Assembly (NCBI GenBank): GCA_021014325.1
Contig: CM037459.1
Span: 11,007,501 to 11,071,500 of the forward strand
Direction of reading: 5' to 3'
From: Plazaster borealis
Lineage: Eukaryota; Echinodermata; Asteroidea; Forcipulatida; Labidiasteridae
Length of the DNA stretch: 64,000 nucleotides
Shown piece by piece: positions 24,401 to 39,400 of the stretch (positions are counted from its first letter, which is position 1; each line of letters starts with the position of its first letter). The notes below the pieces were generated by a model. That model saw only the letters and a program-made list of their open reading frames with translations, had not been told where the DNA came from and searched no databases. The translations under genes were made by a program, and so were the position numbers.

Positions 24401-27400
24401 AAATACTTAGGTTAAATAATCGCCTTAATGAAACATAATTGACTTTCAATTCCCTCATCTGGACTAAGCGTATGGGCTACGTACACAATTGTATATAAAC
24501 CATTCCATGAATGCGCAGTCGAGTTGAATAGTGGTATCTTTCCCCACCTTCCACCTCTAGGACCCCTGTTTATAGTGTGAGGGGAGCACTATGTGGATTG
24601 GGTTTCAGTCCAGGCCTCATTGCGTGGGTTTTCCCTGGAATAGTTCTCTGGGGAATTCCTCCCAAATCTAAAAGTGGAACTTTCTTCTCTGTCTTCTCTC
24701 CATGGGGTTCTTGGCTAGTATAGTGATTGAGTTTTGTTTTTCTGAAAAATCCTTGGCTTCACAACCAGAATTAATAAATGAAATGAAATGAACCTTATTC
24801 ATTGAACTTTTGATTGCAAATCAATATGCTAAAGGTTTATCCTAAACCTCACACAATAAGAAGGCTTACCGATTGTGTTGGATCCGAAACTGGTCAAAAT
24901 GGGACTCGGAAACTAATAATAAGTAGGTGTTAATTGGAGATAGATCAGAACTCGTCGGAATCATGACAAAGTTGACCTCTGACCCTAAACTTCCTGTTAC
25001 AAGAGAGGGCGATATACCAAAACATCAGGGTTCAACCATTACATAATACGCAAAGGATACATGTAAATCAATGCAAAATAAACATTTTGCCACCAACAGG
25101 TTATACCAAATAGAAGTGCAGCAGTCAAGCCGGGATGTTATGAAAGTACAAATAGGGTAACATGTGTTGTGATCAATGAATTTGCCAATGTGCCACAGGT
25201 AAAAATTTACTGAATTAAAGTATAAACAAAATTCTCACAGAAACTTAGGTTGAAATGCTCTTTGGGCCAACCTAAAGAGTGAGTGTGTCTCTTGCTTCTG
25301 ATTATGTTTAGCATAATGATTTGTGAATTGTATATTGAAGGTAGGGTCATTGTTTGTTTTTTGTCCATGCCGGCCCTCGCTTATTTATCGGCAAATTTAT
25401 AAAGAAAGGTGCAATAAAAGTCACATGTGAAAGTTTCAGCTGAATACAGAAACTCTGTCATGGTATTTTCACACGAACGTCAAATCCATCCACATGTAAA
25501 AGTACACTGTACTCATGTGTATAAATCACACACTCAAGTAATACAAATTAGTTTGACAGTGTCCGACTCATATTTCTTGAAAATAATCTGAAACAGACTC
25601 TGGATAACGCAGAGGGCACATTCAATCATGATTTTAACAAACTGATATGACAGTGGCCGAAACTGATCTGAAAACAATCGTTCATTTCGGGGTTAGAATG
25701 AACAGACATACTAGCATGAGTATCAAAGAGCCCATTCATAGTATATACTAATGTAACAGTGACTGACCCAGTTAGTCTGAGAAAAAAAGAAGAAAAAAAT
25801 CTTCTACCCGGGTAAAAATTACCCGCAGAAAACCTGAATATGAAAGACCCCATTCATATTATGAGTGGATGAAACTGGAAGCGGGCGTTGATTGCTAATA
25901 CACAGCAATTTAAGCCTTAGCAATGATCTCTTTGCTCAAACTCATTGATATCATTTGAAAGGGTTCACAAAGTTTTTACTTTGTAGTTCCTTCCCTCCCA
26001 CATCCTCTTGTTTGAATCACTGATGCCTTACTTTGTTTTGTGTTTACAAAGGGAATTTTCTACGGGGATGTTTTGGTTCATTCGTGACTTTTTCAGAGCA
26101 AAATTTGAAACATGACGTTATTGGATTTCAACAACTTATGGGTCTTTACATTCCAAGGAAGAATTTGTTCATTAGTCCACAGTTCAAATTCAACGCTGTT
26201 TTGATTGAATATCATCGAAAGTCAGGAATGAACCAAAACATCCCCGTACAAAAATGTACAGACCCATTTTTTTCCTGAATGATGTCATAGGATGTTTTGA
26301 ATGTTGACAAATTTTGCACTGGAAGTGTATCGAATAGAATGGCAATTACACCACTTTAACATGAGGTTTGAGATTTGTAGTTTTGTTTAACCACTTACAT
26401 GAGGACTCTATCTATTTGAAAACGAGTACATCACAAAATTGAATTTGCCATTAAAACCCATCTTTAACATCAAGCGTCAAGACTTGACAGTCAGTTCTTT
26501 TGCTTGCATACATATACATGTGTAGTATCTCATCAATAAATTTATTGATTCATAATCGGATCGTGGAGTGTGGTGCCTTAACTGCAATCCCCATTTGCGC
26601 TCTTAACAAATTTCAACAAAAGAAAACGTGGCAGCTGCTTTTCAAATTCCCTCATTAATATTCAACAGCCAGAAATTAAAAGATGCATTAACCGATTCAT
26701 GGCCAATTTGACGGTCAACGATGTATTTAAATGTTTAATTGCAATTTGTTAAGGGTAATAACAGTTTATTAGCTTTCATTTATAACCTGAACAAAAAAAA
26801 AATCCTTCAAGGGTTAGTGGCAATACATTGAAAATGATTATTAATAAAATGCTTGGCCAGCCTTTTAATCCCCAGACTTATGACATACTAAACGTGCATC
26901 TTGCCGTCATGTGTATTCATTATATCTGTACACATGCTACCCACAGTGTGCGTATTATACGTGTGGTGAAATTGTACATACCCCTGCAGTCAGTGTGGGT
27001 AGGTATCCACATTCAAACCGTGGACCTATAACAAAAGGGATAATAGGTCCACGGTTGCTATCACAAAGGAAATCATTGTGGTCCACGGTTGCTAACACAA
27101 AGAGTTGAACAAAGGAGGGTCCACGATTGCCGTGTGTTACACACGTGTGTGTGTGTGTGTGGTAGGTATACACTTTCAAACCGGGGACCTAGAACAAAAG
27201 AGGACAATATGGTCCCTTGTTTGGGAAAGGTCCCCAGTTGGAGAGTGTGTACAAAACCAATAGGAGCTGTTGCTAAAAAGTTAGAGTATAAACAAAACAG
27301 GAACAACAGAAGGTCGCCGATTGCAGGTGTTTCCACACTAATGTGTGTGAGTGTGTCTACCCGTTGAACCTAAGGACTTTAACAAAAGGGATATTTGTGT

Positions 27401-30400
27401 TTTGACAGAGCGAGGACGTCCTCGCTTCGCTTTCCTGTAAAAAACAAATAAGGACGTCGCTAAAAAGGAAAAGAAGTCCAACAATGGGAGAACAAAGAGA
27501 AGTCCTCAATTTAGGGGATTCACAAACATGTGTGTGCGTGTGGGTAGGTATCCTCATTCAAAACGTGGACCTCTAACAAAAGAGGACAATCGGGTCCCCG
27601 GTTGAGAAAGGTCCCCAGTTTGAGAGCGTGTACAAAACCAATGGGAGCTGTTGCTAAAAAGTACAAACAAAAGAGGGACAATAGGAGGACACCGATTGCA
27701 GGTGTTTACGCATGTGTGTGGGTAGGTATCCACATTCTAACCGTGGACCTATAACAAAAGGGACAATAGGTCCACGGTTGCTTTCACAAAGGAAAGCATT
27801 GTGGTCTACAGTTGAACAAAGTAGGGTCCACGGTTGCAGGTATTTACACATGTGTGTGAGTGTGTGTCAACTAAACACTACGAGTACAGTCGCCGGACGA
27901 CGAGCCATCCACCAAAACCATCGGGTACGTGGTGGCGGCTTAATGCTCATCAAAAGCGGCCACTGTTCTCGTCACCACCAACATTCATCTTCTATAATGT
28001 TGAATATAAATTCAATTCATCACTATTACCCAGAATATACATGTTGCAAATGATGGGTAATTGGTTACTACATTGAATTGTGCATTCCCCAAATGCAGCA
28101 CCATGGGCAAATTGATTGAAAACTTGTACGTGTGTAGAAAAAGCATAAAGAGAAGATTCAAGATTTATCTCTCTTTTTTCTTATAGGCAAGTATCCTTCA
28201 ATACTCATTAACCGGACTGAAAGTCAAAATTTTAACATCAATTTTTTTCTTGTTGAAGATGTTACACATTGAAGCAATGTTATTCAATTGAAACAAACAC
28301 CAGACCGTCGAACTTGTCTGGTCGCAAGTTTACGAGCCCATGGCTAAAATCACTGGACTTCGGCCTGCGGTCCAGTGTTAATTTCGAGCCCCTGGTACTG
28401 TACGTCCAAAACAATTTTCTGAAAAAAATACCAAGTCGGTTACCTTTCCTCCCACTTCTATCTTGCCTCCCTGGGCGACAGCATTCTTGATAGCATTCTC
28501 ATATATCTCGATGCCCTGATTTGAATGCATGGGTCCATAGAGGGTACTCTCTGCAAGAAAAAAAACACATTGTATAGAACTATCTAATAATCCTCAAGGT
28601 TTTTGGGTTTTGGTGGGTTTTTTAAAATGTTAAACCGAGATTTATGGTGAGAGGGGGAGATTAGACATAATGTGGGGGCGGTCGGGTGAGAACACAATGT
28701 TCAAGATCTCAGTCCCTCTGTGGCCATCGATTGATACCGTAAGCGATGTAAAACAAACTTTAAAAAAAAAAACACTTAATTGGGGCATATTTTACGGGTT
28801 GTAGGAAAGTATCAGTGCTTGTTCACAAATATAGTTTGTGTAAATAATCATTCTCAACTTACAGCGCCACTACGAAAAAGTGGCATCTACCTGAAGTAGA
28901 GAGCTGGGAGCGTAAACACAGAGCATTAATACAGAGCTGCCAACATTTGCATCTTGCAGTCAGCGAGATTTTCTACAACAATCAGGGAGATATTTAGAAT
29001 TACACTCAACTTAATAGGGAAAACCTTTTTTCATTAATCAGGGAGATTTCAAAATTTCTACATCAGAACATGGAAAGATTGGTTTATATTCAGGGAAGAG
29101 TTGGCAGCTCCGATTAATATGATAAAGCTGAGACATGAAATTGGGTTTATAGGTCATGAACATGTAGTGGTTAGTAACTCAAAATACTTCGGTCCAGATT
29201 CTTTGAAGTTATACCAATTTGAAGGCCTCTTGTAGGAAGAAAAAAGTTAATCTGGGCCCAATTTCATAAAGCTGCTTAAGCAGAAAATGTTGCTTAACAC
29301 ATATGTCGGCTGCGCAGAATTGAGCGGGATACCAGTCACAATTTGTACATGTGACATGATAGTCCGGTTAGTCACCTTATTCTGGTAAGCATACTTTTGT
29401 TGTGCTTAGCTACTTTGTGTGCTTAAGCAGCTCTATGAAATTGGGCTCATGTCTTCAAGCAACGATGACTACACAAGTTGATCAAATACATTACATACTG
29501 TACATGTACACTTTGAAAACAACATGTAGATGTACTAAACTTAAAGAGGAGACAAATTTACCATCTAGAGGGTCACCGATTCTGACTTGATCGTACGCTT
29601 TCTTCAACTTCTCCAACACCTCATCGTGTATCTTCTCATGTAGAATCTGAATGTAGATAAAGGCAGGCATCACAAAACAAATTGTTTCTCTGTTGTTGTT
29701 TTCATCTTTTTGAAAACAATTCACAGGCATGACATTTCCTCCTTGGAAAAAAAGTAGGAACATTTTATAAAGTACAATGGCTGACCTACACGTACACATG
29801 GTGTAGGCTCTAATAGACTTTTCACGCCTTATTAATAACAGTTTTACTGATTTTTCTGAGGGGAAAAATATCGGAAAACAAACTTAAGTAGGAAGAATAT
29901 CATGCCTGTTTTCAACAATCTACAGTTACATGTACTTTCGACGCTTGAACATTTCTTTATTTTTCATTTATCTGTAAGGGATGCCGAGCCAGACACCATT
30001 TTTGGACCACTGAAATTTCTAGTAGATTTATAAAACAAAATATAAATAATGAGCTCAGCTGTAATGTAACTCCTGAACTTTGAAAACATTATTAAATGCA
30101 ACCCAAGCATAAAACAAATTAACCTTTAGGAAACGCACCATCACTTCAACGAGGGGCTCCAATGTCAAAGAAATGGTTGTGCTCCACTCATTTTCAAGTA
30201 GAGAATAATAATAAATAATACCGGCTCTTAAAGAGCAATTCCAAACAATGATCATTGCGCTTCGAACATTATTACCCCTAGTCACTGGGCCATATTATTT
30301 CATTCCTGAAACCATCTCAGATCCCTTGGGAGTATACAGCCTGTACTGTCAAGTGTATAGCGCACTATAAGGTAAATAAATCACAAGAACCATCTCTGCC

Positions 30401-33400
30401 CTCACAGGTACCCATTTACTCCTGGGTGATGAGAAGCAATGATAGTTAAGTGTCTTGCTCAAGGACACAAGTGTCATGACCGGGATTCAAACCCACACCC
30501 TGATGACTCAGCCACCAGTACTTGAGTTCAATGCATTAAACCGCTCGGCCACGACACGCCATTAAAGTTGTAATAAAAATGGGGGGAAAAGTCTCAAACC
30601 GCAAGTTCAAATGGTGTAAAATGCCATTGTGTTTGGTACACTTAAAGTGCAATTTCCGTCAAAATTCAATAACGTTCGATCACGTCACATTTCAAAAACA
30701 TGGTCTGTACATTTTTGTACAGAGAATTTTCATGCCTGAATTGTCATGATATTCATTCAAAACGGCATTCAATTTAATAAATCCTCTTTGGAATGTACAG
30801 ACCCATTTGGTTTTAAATGTCCGATGACGTCATGTTTTAAATTTCGCTCTGAAAGAGTATTAAATAAAATGTAATTTTACACCATATTAACATGAGGTTA
30901 GAGACTTGTACATTTTTCCGCACTTTTTATGAGAACTCTATCCATTGAGTGCATCTAAAAACTGAATTTGACCTTGGAGCCCCTCTATTAAGGAAGATTT
31001 CATTGAATATTCCATTAAAATAAATTGTTGTCAAGAAAAAAGTACAGCCCTATAAAGGTACATGTACCATGTATTGTCATATTATGTATGTGCTCATTCC
31101 TCAGGCATGTGTCACTGGGCTTGAAAGGCCAAGCTGTATAACAGATCATGATTGACTCAAAGATAACACTATCTTAGATATAGCTCTGCGTACCTGTCAG
31201 AAGAAGAATGAGCACATTTGAGACGCCCGTCTGGTGTGATAAACTGTTATCAGAACAGAGTACTACTAGCCTGCACAATCTACACTGTATACTATGATGT
31301 AGTTTTAGCTTTTTAATGATGTAATATATTTGCAATTCAGTTTTTAGGCTCTGATGACTATTATGAATAAACCTTTTATATACCTATCTATCTTTTTTTT
31401 ATTCTTTTTTTTTATGCAAGTTCGCCCCAAACAAGGCTAAAAAGCCACTCTTGGTAAGGGGCTACAAGAAGAAAACAATTTAAATGTGAAAATGACTCAG
31501 GGGAGCTGAAGGTAGGAATTCATACTCCTCTTAAAACAGTCTAGATAGTAGGATGGAGGGAAACGTGCACCAGGCAAGGAGTTCCAAAGAGAAGCAGTAC
31601 GTGGAGAAAAGCTGTTGGAATGGCTACTTGTTCTACATCTCAGCAAATCAAGAGTGTATTGGTGTATGGGTGTATCTACTACTATACTAGTTTACTGTTT
31701 CTGGCCATTAGTTGGTCTCAGCAAAATTGTGGCGTGTCGTGGCCGAGCGGTCTAGTTTACCGGACCAAAGCTCTGGTGTTGTCAGCAGCAGAGTGTTGGT
31801 TCCAATCCCGGTCAAGACACTTGTGCCCTTGAGCAAGGCACTTAAACCATAATTGCTTCGTAAGAAGTTGGGAAGGTAGTGCATTCTGCTCTACCAGCCA
31901 GGCTCCTATTAAATGATACCCATGCCTACATCCTTACGGACTGTGAAGGGGTTAACCCTGTTTCAGCCCTAGGAGTAGGTGGCAACGTGCCCCTGGTCAC
32001 AGTTGATTTGGGTCGACAGCCCAAATCAGTTAAATGTAGCACTCACGTTGAAGTGACCATCCGGCCTTGTGATGTTAGGTAATTTCTCTTAAAATATATA
32101 TTTTTTTGTTTATGTTAACCGATTTCCCTTAAAATACATATATAATATATATTTTTTAAGCACTAGCTTTACAATAGTAGACAAAGTGAAGCTACATTGC
32201 GTGCGTGTACACAAAATATTCCATGTCAAACAGACAATGGTAGACAGCACAGTGGTAACATACAACCTACAAAATGTACAAGGTAGTGATATTAAAAATG
32301 CCAAATAACTGATGTGTTGTGTATTGTTCAGGAAGCTCATTGATAACTCATTGCCTTGGGCATTATTTGCCTGGAGATTGTATACAGTAGCTGACCAGCT
32401 GCATGTTCGGGGCTGCATCCCCCTAAGAAGTAGTGGTTAATTCATTTATGCAAATGGTAGCAAATAAGAATGGCACTTTGAGAATACTAACGAAAGTCAC
32501 TAACGATTACGTGTAACTCAAACGAAGATTTTAGAAGATTGGTTGAGAGTAAAAAAAAAGTAAGAAACTGGAATCTAAATCTAAGGAGGTACGTTGAAAT
32601 GTTAGCATTTCCACCTTTTGATAACCCCTGGCATTATGAATTCCAAGGAGCTTTTGGGAACAGTATCCTCAGAAGAAGATCAAAGAGCATGACTTATTTT
32701 ATTCAGAGACTTTAAAAAGTCTGAATTCAGATCAAAGTCTGAAATTTCTCATCCCTGATGGCAGGCACTGTTTTAAAGGCATCGTACAAGTTTTGTAACG
32801 ACTCTGAAAATTAATGGCAATAAAAACTTACTTGGTAAGAAGTACAGCAGCTTTGGATAGTATATGCATTTTGAGAAACTTTTCACTTCGAAGTTCTGCG
32901 GTTATGGAAAAATATATCACTTTTTATCCCCAAAGACATTTGAATATAACGCTTCTCAGAGTGTGTATTCCAATGCAGATTATTCTTCCTGCGTGGACAT
33001 AACCGCTCCAGATTTTCGGCAATATCTCAAAAACGCTACCACCTTTTGAAATTAAATTTTCACAGATTAGTTTTATGGTATATGACTACAACTGTATAGG
33101 TTTGAAACAAACAGTAGGCTCCAATTACCAAACGTGTACGATGCCTTTAACTATGGTGCAGTGCAAACACACGTAAACGTACCACTGCAAAAGTACTGGC
33201 CAACTGGTCACCAATGAACTAGCCCTGTGGCAGCCGTCACTGTGTATTAGAGTTTTGTGTACTGTGGTGCTTCAGTCATTGTCAAGAGGACTGGGGATCG
33301 TGCAGGGGTGATGGAGATTTTATTCCCAGCACAGGGAACTGTTTCGTCTACCCTGATTGCTGGGTGGAACTGATGTAATCAAGAATGAACAACCAAACTC

Positions 33401-36400
33401 CCTTTTTTAGAGCCATGTAATCAAGAATGAACAACCAAACTCCCTTTTTCAGAGTCGCGATACCCTCCGAGAATAGAACTGCAAATACTCTTATTAATTT
33501 CTTTCATCTTACCAGACGCCGTGTCGTAGTACAGCGCTGTCCCTGCGTACCAACGCTTGCAAACAAAGTGGCTGGGATTACTAAGTTAAGGTCGGCATCC
33601 TCAAGTACTGTGGAGGAAATCGTAGCACGTATCAATAATGAAACAAAAAATAATTGTTGTCAGAAAGAAGACATCGATTGATAAAATGGAGTGCATATAT
33701 TTACTTCATTATTCAAGCCCTAGATTCCTAGGAGTTCTGGCAGGACACATTGTCCAACCCATCGCACCATTCCACTCCCTCACCCTCAGAATGTTCAGAC
33801 TCCGATAACACTGGCATGAATGGCTGTACAATCAGAGTGCACGGCTTAAAGGAGCCTTCCGGTTTACCGTTTACGTAATTTAAGTGATGTAGAATCATAC
33901 ACACTAAATTGTTGATGTTTTTTTATATTTTTTTCAAATCATCAAAATGTCATGTAATTAACAAGAAACCTTTGAAAAAACAAAAGCGGTCAAAGGTTTA
34001 GCGTGTATGCTTTACCAGCCGTTGCAAGTGCCAAATTTACGTGACATTGTTGTGCAATGTTGCCAGTAGACTGGTGCTATGTGTATGTAAGTTTTATAAC
34101 TATGGTGTATCATGAGGATCCAGTCTGCATATCCATCCAGCAAACAATCGAATGTAAACAACCAACATATACACATCAGTTCAATTAACACAAAACTGTA
34201 TTTCCTTCGTCCGACGCCATAGAGAACGCTCCTTCGACATCCAAAGATCATCCCCCCAAAAACAGCACAGGGAAACAAAACCCAAAATATGGTAAAACAA
34301 AAAGCAAAAAGTTCAAAAAGCATGGTAAATTCAAAGGCAATAAATGTACTACTAGTACTACTAGTAATACTAGTACTACTACACTAGCGAAGCCAAAAAT
34401 GGATGCGATATTCATAACCCTCCATCCCTCCGACGGTAGTAAACCGGAGCTAACAAACCACGGGTGAACTGTTGGAATTTTTTTCACAAACTGTGTACAA
34501 ACTTAAGCATATTGAGATACTTCGCTTCGTGAAAACGCTAACCTAAATACACTAACTCAACATGACAGCATAGCATTCGAACTGCCTGGAAACACCAGGG
34601 TAGCTCGGTCAGGTCTAGTGGTAAGACATCTGGGCCCAATTTCATAGCACTGCTTACCAAATACTTTCTTTGGGACGCAGCTGGGCGGAAGCGCAGAATT
34701 CTGCGGTAAGCGAAGCCATGAAATTGGGCCCTGCTCTAGCGATACAAAGGTCGTGCGAACGAATCCCTCCCGAGTGATTTGCCTGCGGATTTGTTTTCAC
34801 AGAACTCAGGAAAGTACGGAGTATACAGTGCTTAATACACATCGGTGTAAGGGTCAAAACAAAGTTATATTATTTATCCCCGATGCAAAATTAACATCTA
34901 TTAAAAAAGTAAACATTTCAAAAATCATGGGAAATTCAAAGGCAATAAATGTACTACTGTAGTACTACTACACTAGCAAAGCCAAAAGTAGTTACGATAT
35001 TCGTAATCCCCGTCCCTCCGACGGTAGTAGACCGGAGCTTGCAACGAGAACGACGGGTGAACTGTTTTTAAACAATCTGTGTACAAACCTGTACATGTAG
35101 GCATATTGAGATACTTTGCTTCGTGAAAACACTAACCTAAATACACTAACTCAACATGACAGCAGCCAACCTGGGCAGTTTTTCTTTTCTTTATACATGT
35201 AAAGCACAGTTTGAGACAAATTAAAGTTTGCCAGTCTCACCTGTGACCTCCCTTCACGGAATCGATTTCACACAGCTTCCCCTTAAGGCTTTAATGCAGC
35301 AATCTGACCATCAAAATGCTTGCTTGGGACTGAAACTTGAGGCACAGGATTACCAAACTGTTATCTAGTCTCGCCTTTGGTTGCAAATTTCACTTACAAA
35401 ACGGTCTCAAGGACCCTCGGCTCATTGAGTTTTACTCTTTTTTTCCGTCTTTCCTTTTTTGTTGTGTTTTGTTTTTTAGCCTTGTGCTTTCTTTTCGAGG
35501 GGTGGATCACAACTTCAACAAAAGCGATTTAATGAAAAATGATCCGGTTAAATGATCCCGTGAGTGGTTTTGTTCATTAATATTTTATAACGCCTGCAAC
35601 AAGTCTATGACAGTCTCATCAGTAGACGTCGGTCATAACAGCAATGGCATAACTAAGGGGAGGGGCCTGCCCCCTCCCAGTTGAGGTCCGTAAACAAAGG
35701 TAAGGTCTTCAGTTGACCATGTAAAAACTTAAAATTGACAAGGAGTTACTGAGATTGAAAGACTGACTGCAGTTGACAACGTTAGACTGTTGTTTGAATA
35801 GTGTGTCTATTGAAAACTAAACGGGGGAAATGAATCCACTCAAAAATAAAAAAATAAAAATAATACATCTACTTTCTCTTCAATGTAATTATTGAAGATA
35901 TTTGTTGTTAAGAAGATCCAACATTGTAAATCCAGGCCTGGAATAAACCTTTTCGACATTCTCAAAACATGATTTCCCATGATGCTTTGAGAATGTCGAA
36001 AAGGTTTATTACATGGAGGCCACGGGGGGCCATGGCCTCTGTTGCCCCTGGTCTTGGCCTTGGTGCCCCTTCTAAAGTATCCCATAGTCTTTAAGATTTT
36101 CCAATGGAAGTGACTTTTTGCAAAATGAAAAAGGCCTTGCCATTTCAAAGATGAAATTCCAGGTCTGTAAATCTCCTAAGAACTGCTGCAGGTGAAGAAA
36201 ATGATAGTATAAAAAAAACTTCTGAATAATACAATTATATTTTCATGATACTTAAAGGGTCTGTTTGGTAATTGGAACCCACTGTTTGTTTCAATCATAT
36301 AGTTGTAGATATGTACCATAAAACTAACCAAAAGGTGGTAGTGTTTTTGAGATATTGCCACGCAGGAAGAATAGTCTGCATTGGAATACACACTCTGAGA

Positions 36401-39400
36401 AGCGTTACAGCCGTATTCCTTCTCAGATTCAAATTTTTGGGGATAAAAAGTGCCACTTTTTCCATAACCGCAGTACTTCGAAGTAAAAAGTTTCTCAAAA
36501 TTCATTAACAATTCAAAGCTGCTGTACTTCTAACCAAGTAAGTTTTTATTGCCATTAATTTTCAGAGTCATTACTAAACGTACACAGACCCTTTAAGGAA
36601 TGAAAGGCTAAAATAAGGCTTTTAGTATAAATATCACTTGTGGCTTAGTAATCCGCGAGAATCTAAGTCCCAAGAACAAGTAATTATACACAGCAAGAAA
36701 ACATAAAGCACTTCAATTGTTATTCTTGAGTGTTTAGAGTGCCGTTTTATGACCTGTATGAAAAAACAAACGGCAGAACTCTCGAAAACTCTCGTTTTCC
36801 CTGAAGGAACTTCATAAATATTTCAGTCACACTTTGCTTTGTTAAATTATAACAATGTGGAATACAAAGTGGTAAATTACGTTAAGATAAAAACACTCTA
36901 CTAAAAACAAGTTAGGACAAACTGCAACTTTGCTGCCTTGAGAACAAACAAACAAAATCTTGTAACACTGGTCAGACGTCTTTGCTTGCTCAGACTGTGA
37001 CGAAGAGACAAACAGTTGGTTCAAGAAAGCTCATGATAGGCCTATCAGTTTTAAAACGTTTTAAAGAACAGTTTAACATTCTTGGGGGACACTTCCCCTG
37101 TAGCAGAGAGACACGGAAATATAGATCAGAACAGAAACAGTAACCATCTAAAAACTCATAAAATTCAGTTGAAATGCTGATAAGTTGAGGGCGTATGTGG
37201 ACCAATTTCATGTGATGAAAAACAAGTAAACAAACGAGTTTTCAAATGTTTTTTTATAATCTTTATGTTTATGTATTTCATCATTGATGCAAGAAAACTA
37301 CATACAGGCAATTAAAATAAGATGAAACTGTATGTGATGCAACACATGCCTCGATGAAAGCGCCCTCATGGTCAGTCAAAAATATGGTCAGTTGAACATT
37401 TCAAACATCTTCTCTTTCAACAAACATAGTAATGCAATTATGCCAAGTAAAAAAGGAAAACCAGTTGATCGTCCCCGCCCACATCTTCTTCTTTTTTGAC
37501 GCTGCATCTTTTTAATTTATATAGATTTGTCATGAATGTTTCACTTCATCTTGGCACCATTCTTTCGAAGATCGATTTTATTTCATGATATTTTACACCT
37601 CTACGATGAGTACATCGATCTCGCTGCATTATCTGTTTTATACCAGCCTGCCTTGCTCTCTTTAAAACGATGTGCACTACCTGTCATTGGTTTGTGAATG
37701 TGCAATTCGTGTTGTGTACCCAAAGTGATGTGCGTCTTTTACAGTGCGTCTTTTACAGTGCGTCCTTTTCGAGAAATGGCAAGTCACCAAATTTATGAAG
37801 TGCGTTTTTGTTCAACTAACTTGAAGGAAAGCTATATTAAAAAAAAGCTGGTGGCAATTTTGAAATTAAAGGCATAGCAACCATCTTGGTAAACAAAAAA
37901 TACAAAATACAAAATAAACAGGTCCTCATCATCCTATTTTGAAGGAGGAGAAAAAAAAGAAAAAAAAATGACAATGGACTGGTGGTTTTTATTAAATTGG
38001 CCTAAAAGGGGGACTGTCGTCATGATCATAGCAGGCCGGTGGCTGTATATTTGCATGCAATTATGAACTCTAACCCACGCACGAGCTAGCCGTCACATCA
38101 CAAGGGGCGCCGTCATTATTATTGTGGTGTGACCAGCCAGCAGGCGCAAGCGTGCAGTAACTGGGTTAGAGTTCATAATTCCATGTACGGCCGCAGGCCT
38201 GCTAGGATAAATGACAACAGTCCCCCTTTAAGGTTCAGTTGAGGCTTTGCATGGTGTGAATTTATTACAAGAAGTAACTTTGCAAGGAGTATAGACTATG
38301 CAAAACTTGCGCATATTTGAACTTCCGGGACCATTGTGGTCCCAACCATATGGAGTTTTACATGGATGGGATTTTGTTTTGTCAATTATTTTAGTTTAAT
38401 CTAGTTTATGGCTATGAAGATTATATTTGTTGTTGGGAATGTAATACTAAGTGATTAATATGAAAGTAATATCAATTCAACAAAATAACAAAGACTAAGA
38501 CTTGACCTTCATTTCCGGTTACTTGTAAAAAAAAAGGGATTTTGCCCAACTGATGGTCATGTTGTTAATAAACCTATGTAATAGACGCACAAATTTGGGC
38601 GTGATTGGCAAATGGGGTTTCAAACAATAAGCATCCGCGTCCCAAGTTTTAACTTTGTTTCAATGTTAATTTGAACAAATTATTTGTATTATACAAAAAT
38701 TGAACATTTATTTATAACAACTTGCTATGGGTATTTTTATTTTCAAGAATTTTGTAAGAATTAAATAAAAAAATAGAAAATTGATTTCATAGAAAAATAA
38801 AGTCTTCGTTCATTACTTCTTCGACAAATGCATTTTTCAAGAAATTTGTCTCTCTTTTTTTTCTTTCTCAATGACTTCAAGCGTATAGAAGGGAAACGGA
38901 GGTAAAAACAAAATGTCAAAAAAATTAACGCTGTTTCTCTGCACTGGTATTGAGGGCTCTCCTACAAATCTAAACGAAGATGCCAAAACTGGCTAATTTT
39001 ATGGAAAACAATAACTTACAGATAAAAAATACAAATTTAAAACAAATATCTTTAATTTTTATGTTGATTTTTGCAAACATTCATTTGTGGAATAAGCCAT
39101 GTAACAATTGTAACAATTGTAACAACATGTAACACAGGCAATACCTGCTGATGATAGCATGCTACAGGCAGTCTCTCTTTAAGATTAGAAGAAGAAGAAC
39201 AAGCAGAAACACAGCCCAATAAATAGTCCATGTTCATGTGCCATGGTCCCCACTTTAAATCTAACATTTGTTTTGTGCAGCACCAAGAATATCTTAGAAA
39301 GGCTCTTAATATTAACACAGACGTATGGGTCACATTTTTTATTTATCTTTGTTTAATACTATTCATTGGACTGCCAAATCGAAAAAAAGCGTAGATTTCC

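Noticed and set aside
27089..27367. Several ORFs with repeated SNRGP motifs at 26.9-27.9 kb
   Set aside because: They arise from the repeated GTATCCACATTCAAACCGTG block of the mosaic array.
32814..33049. Similar ORFs near 5.3, 32.9 and 36.4 kb ([14 protein letters not shown])
   Set aside because: They are translations of the family B MITE.
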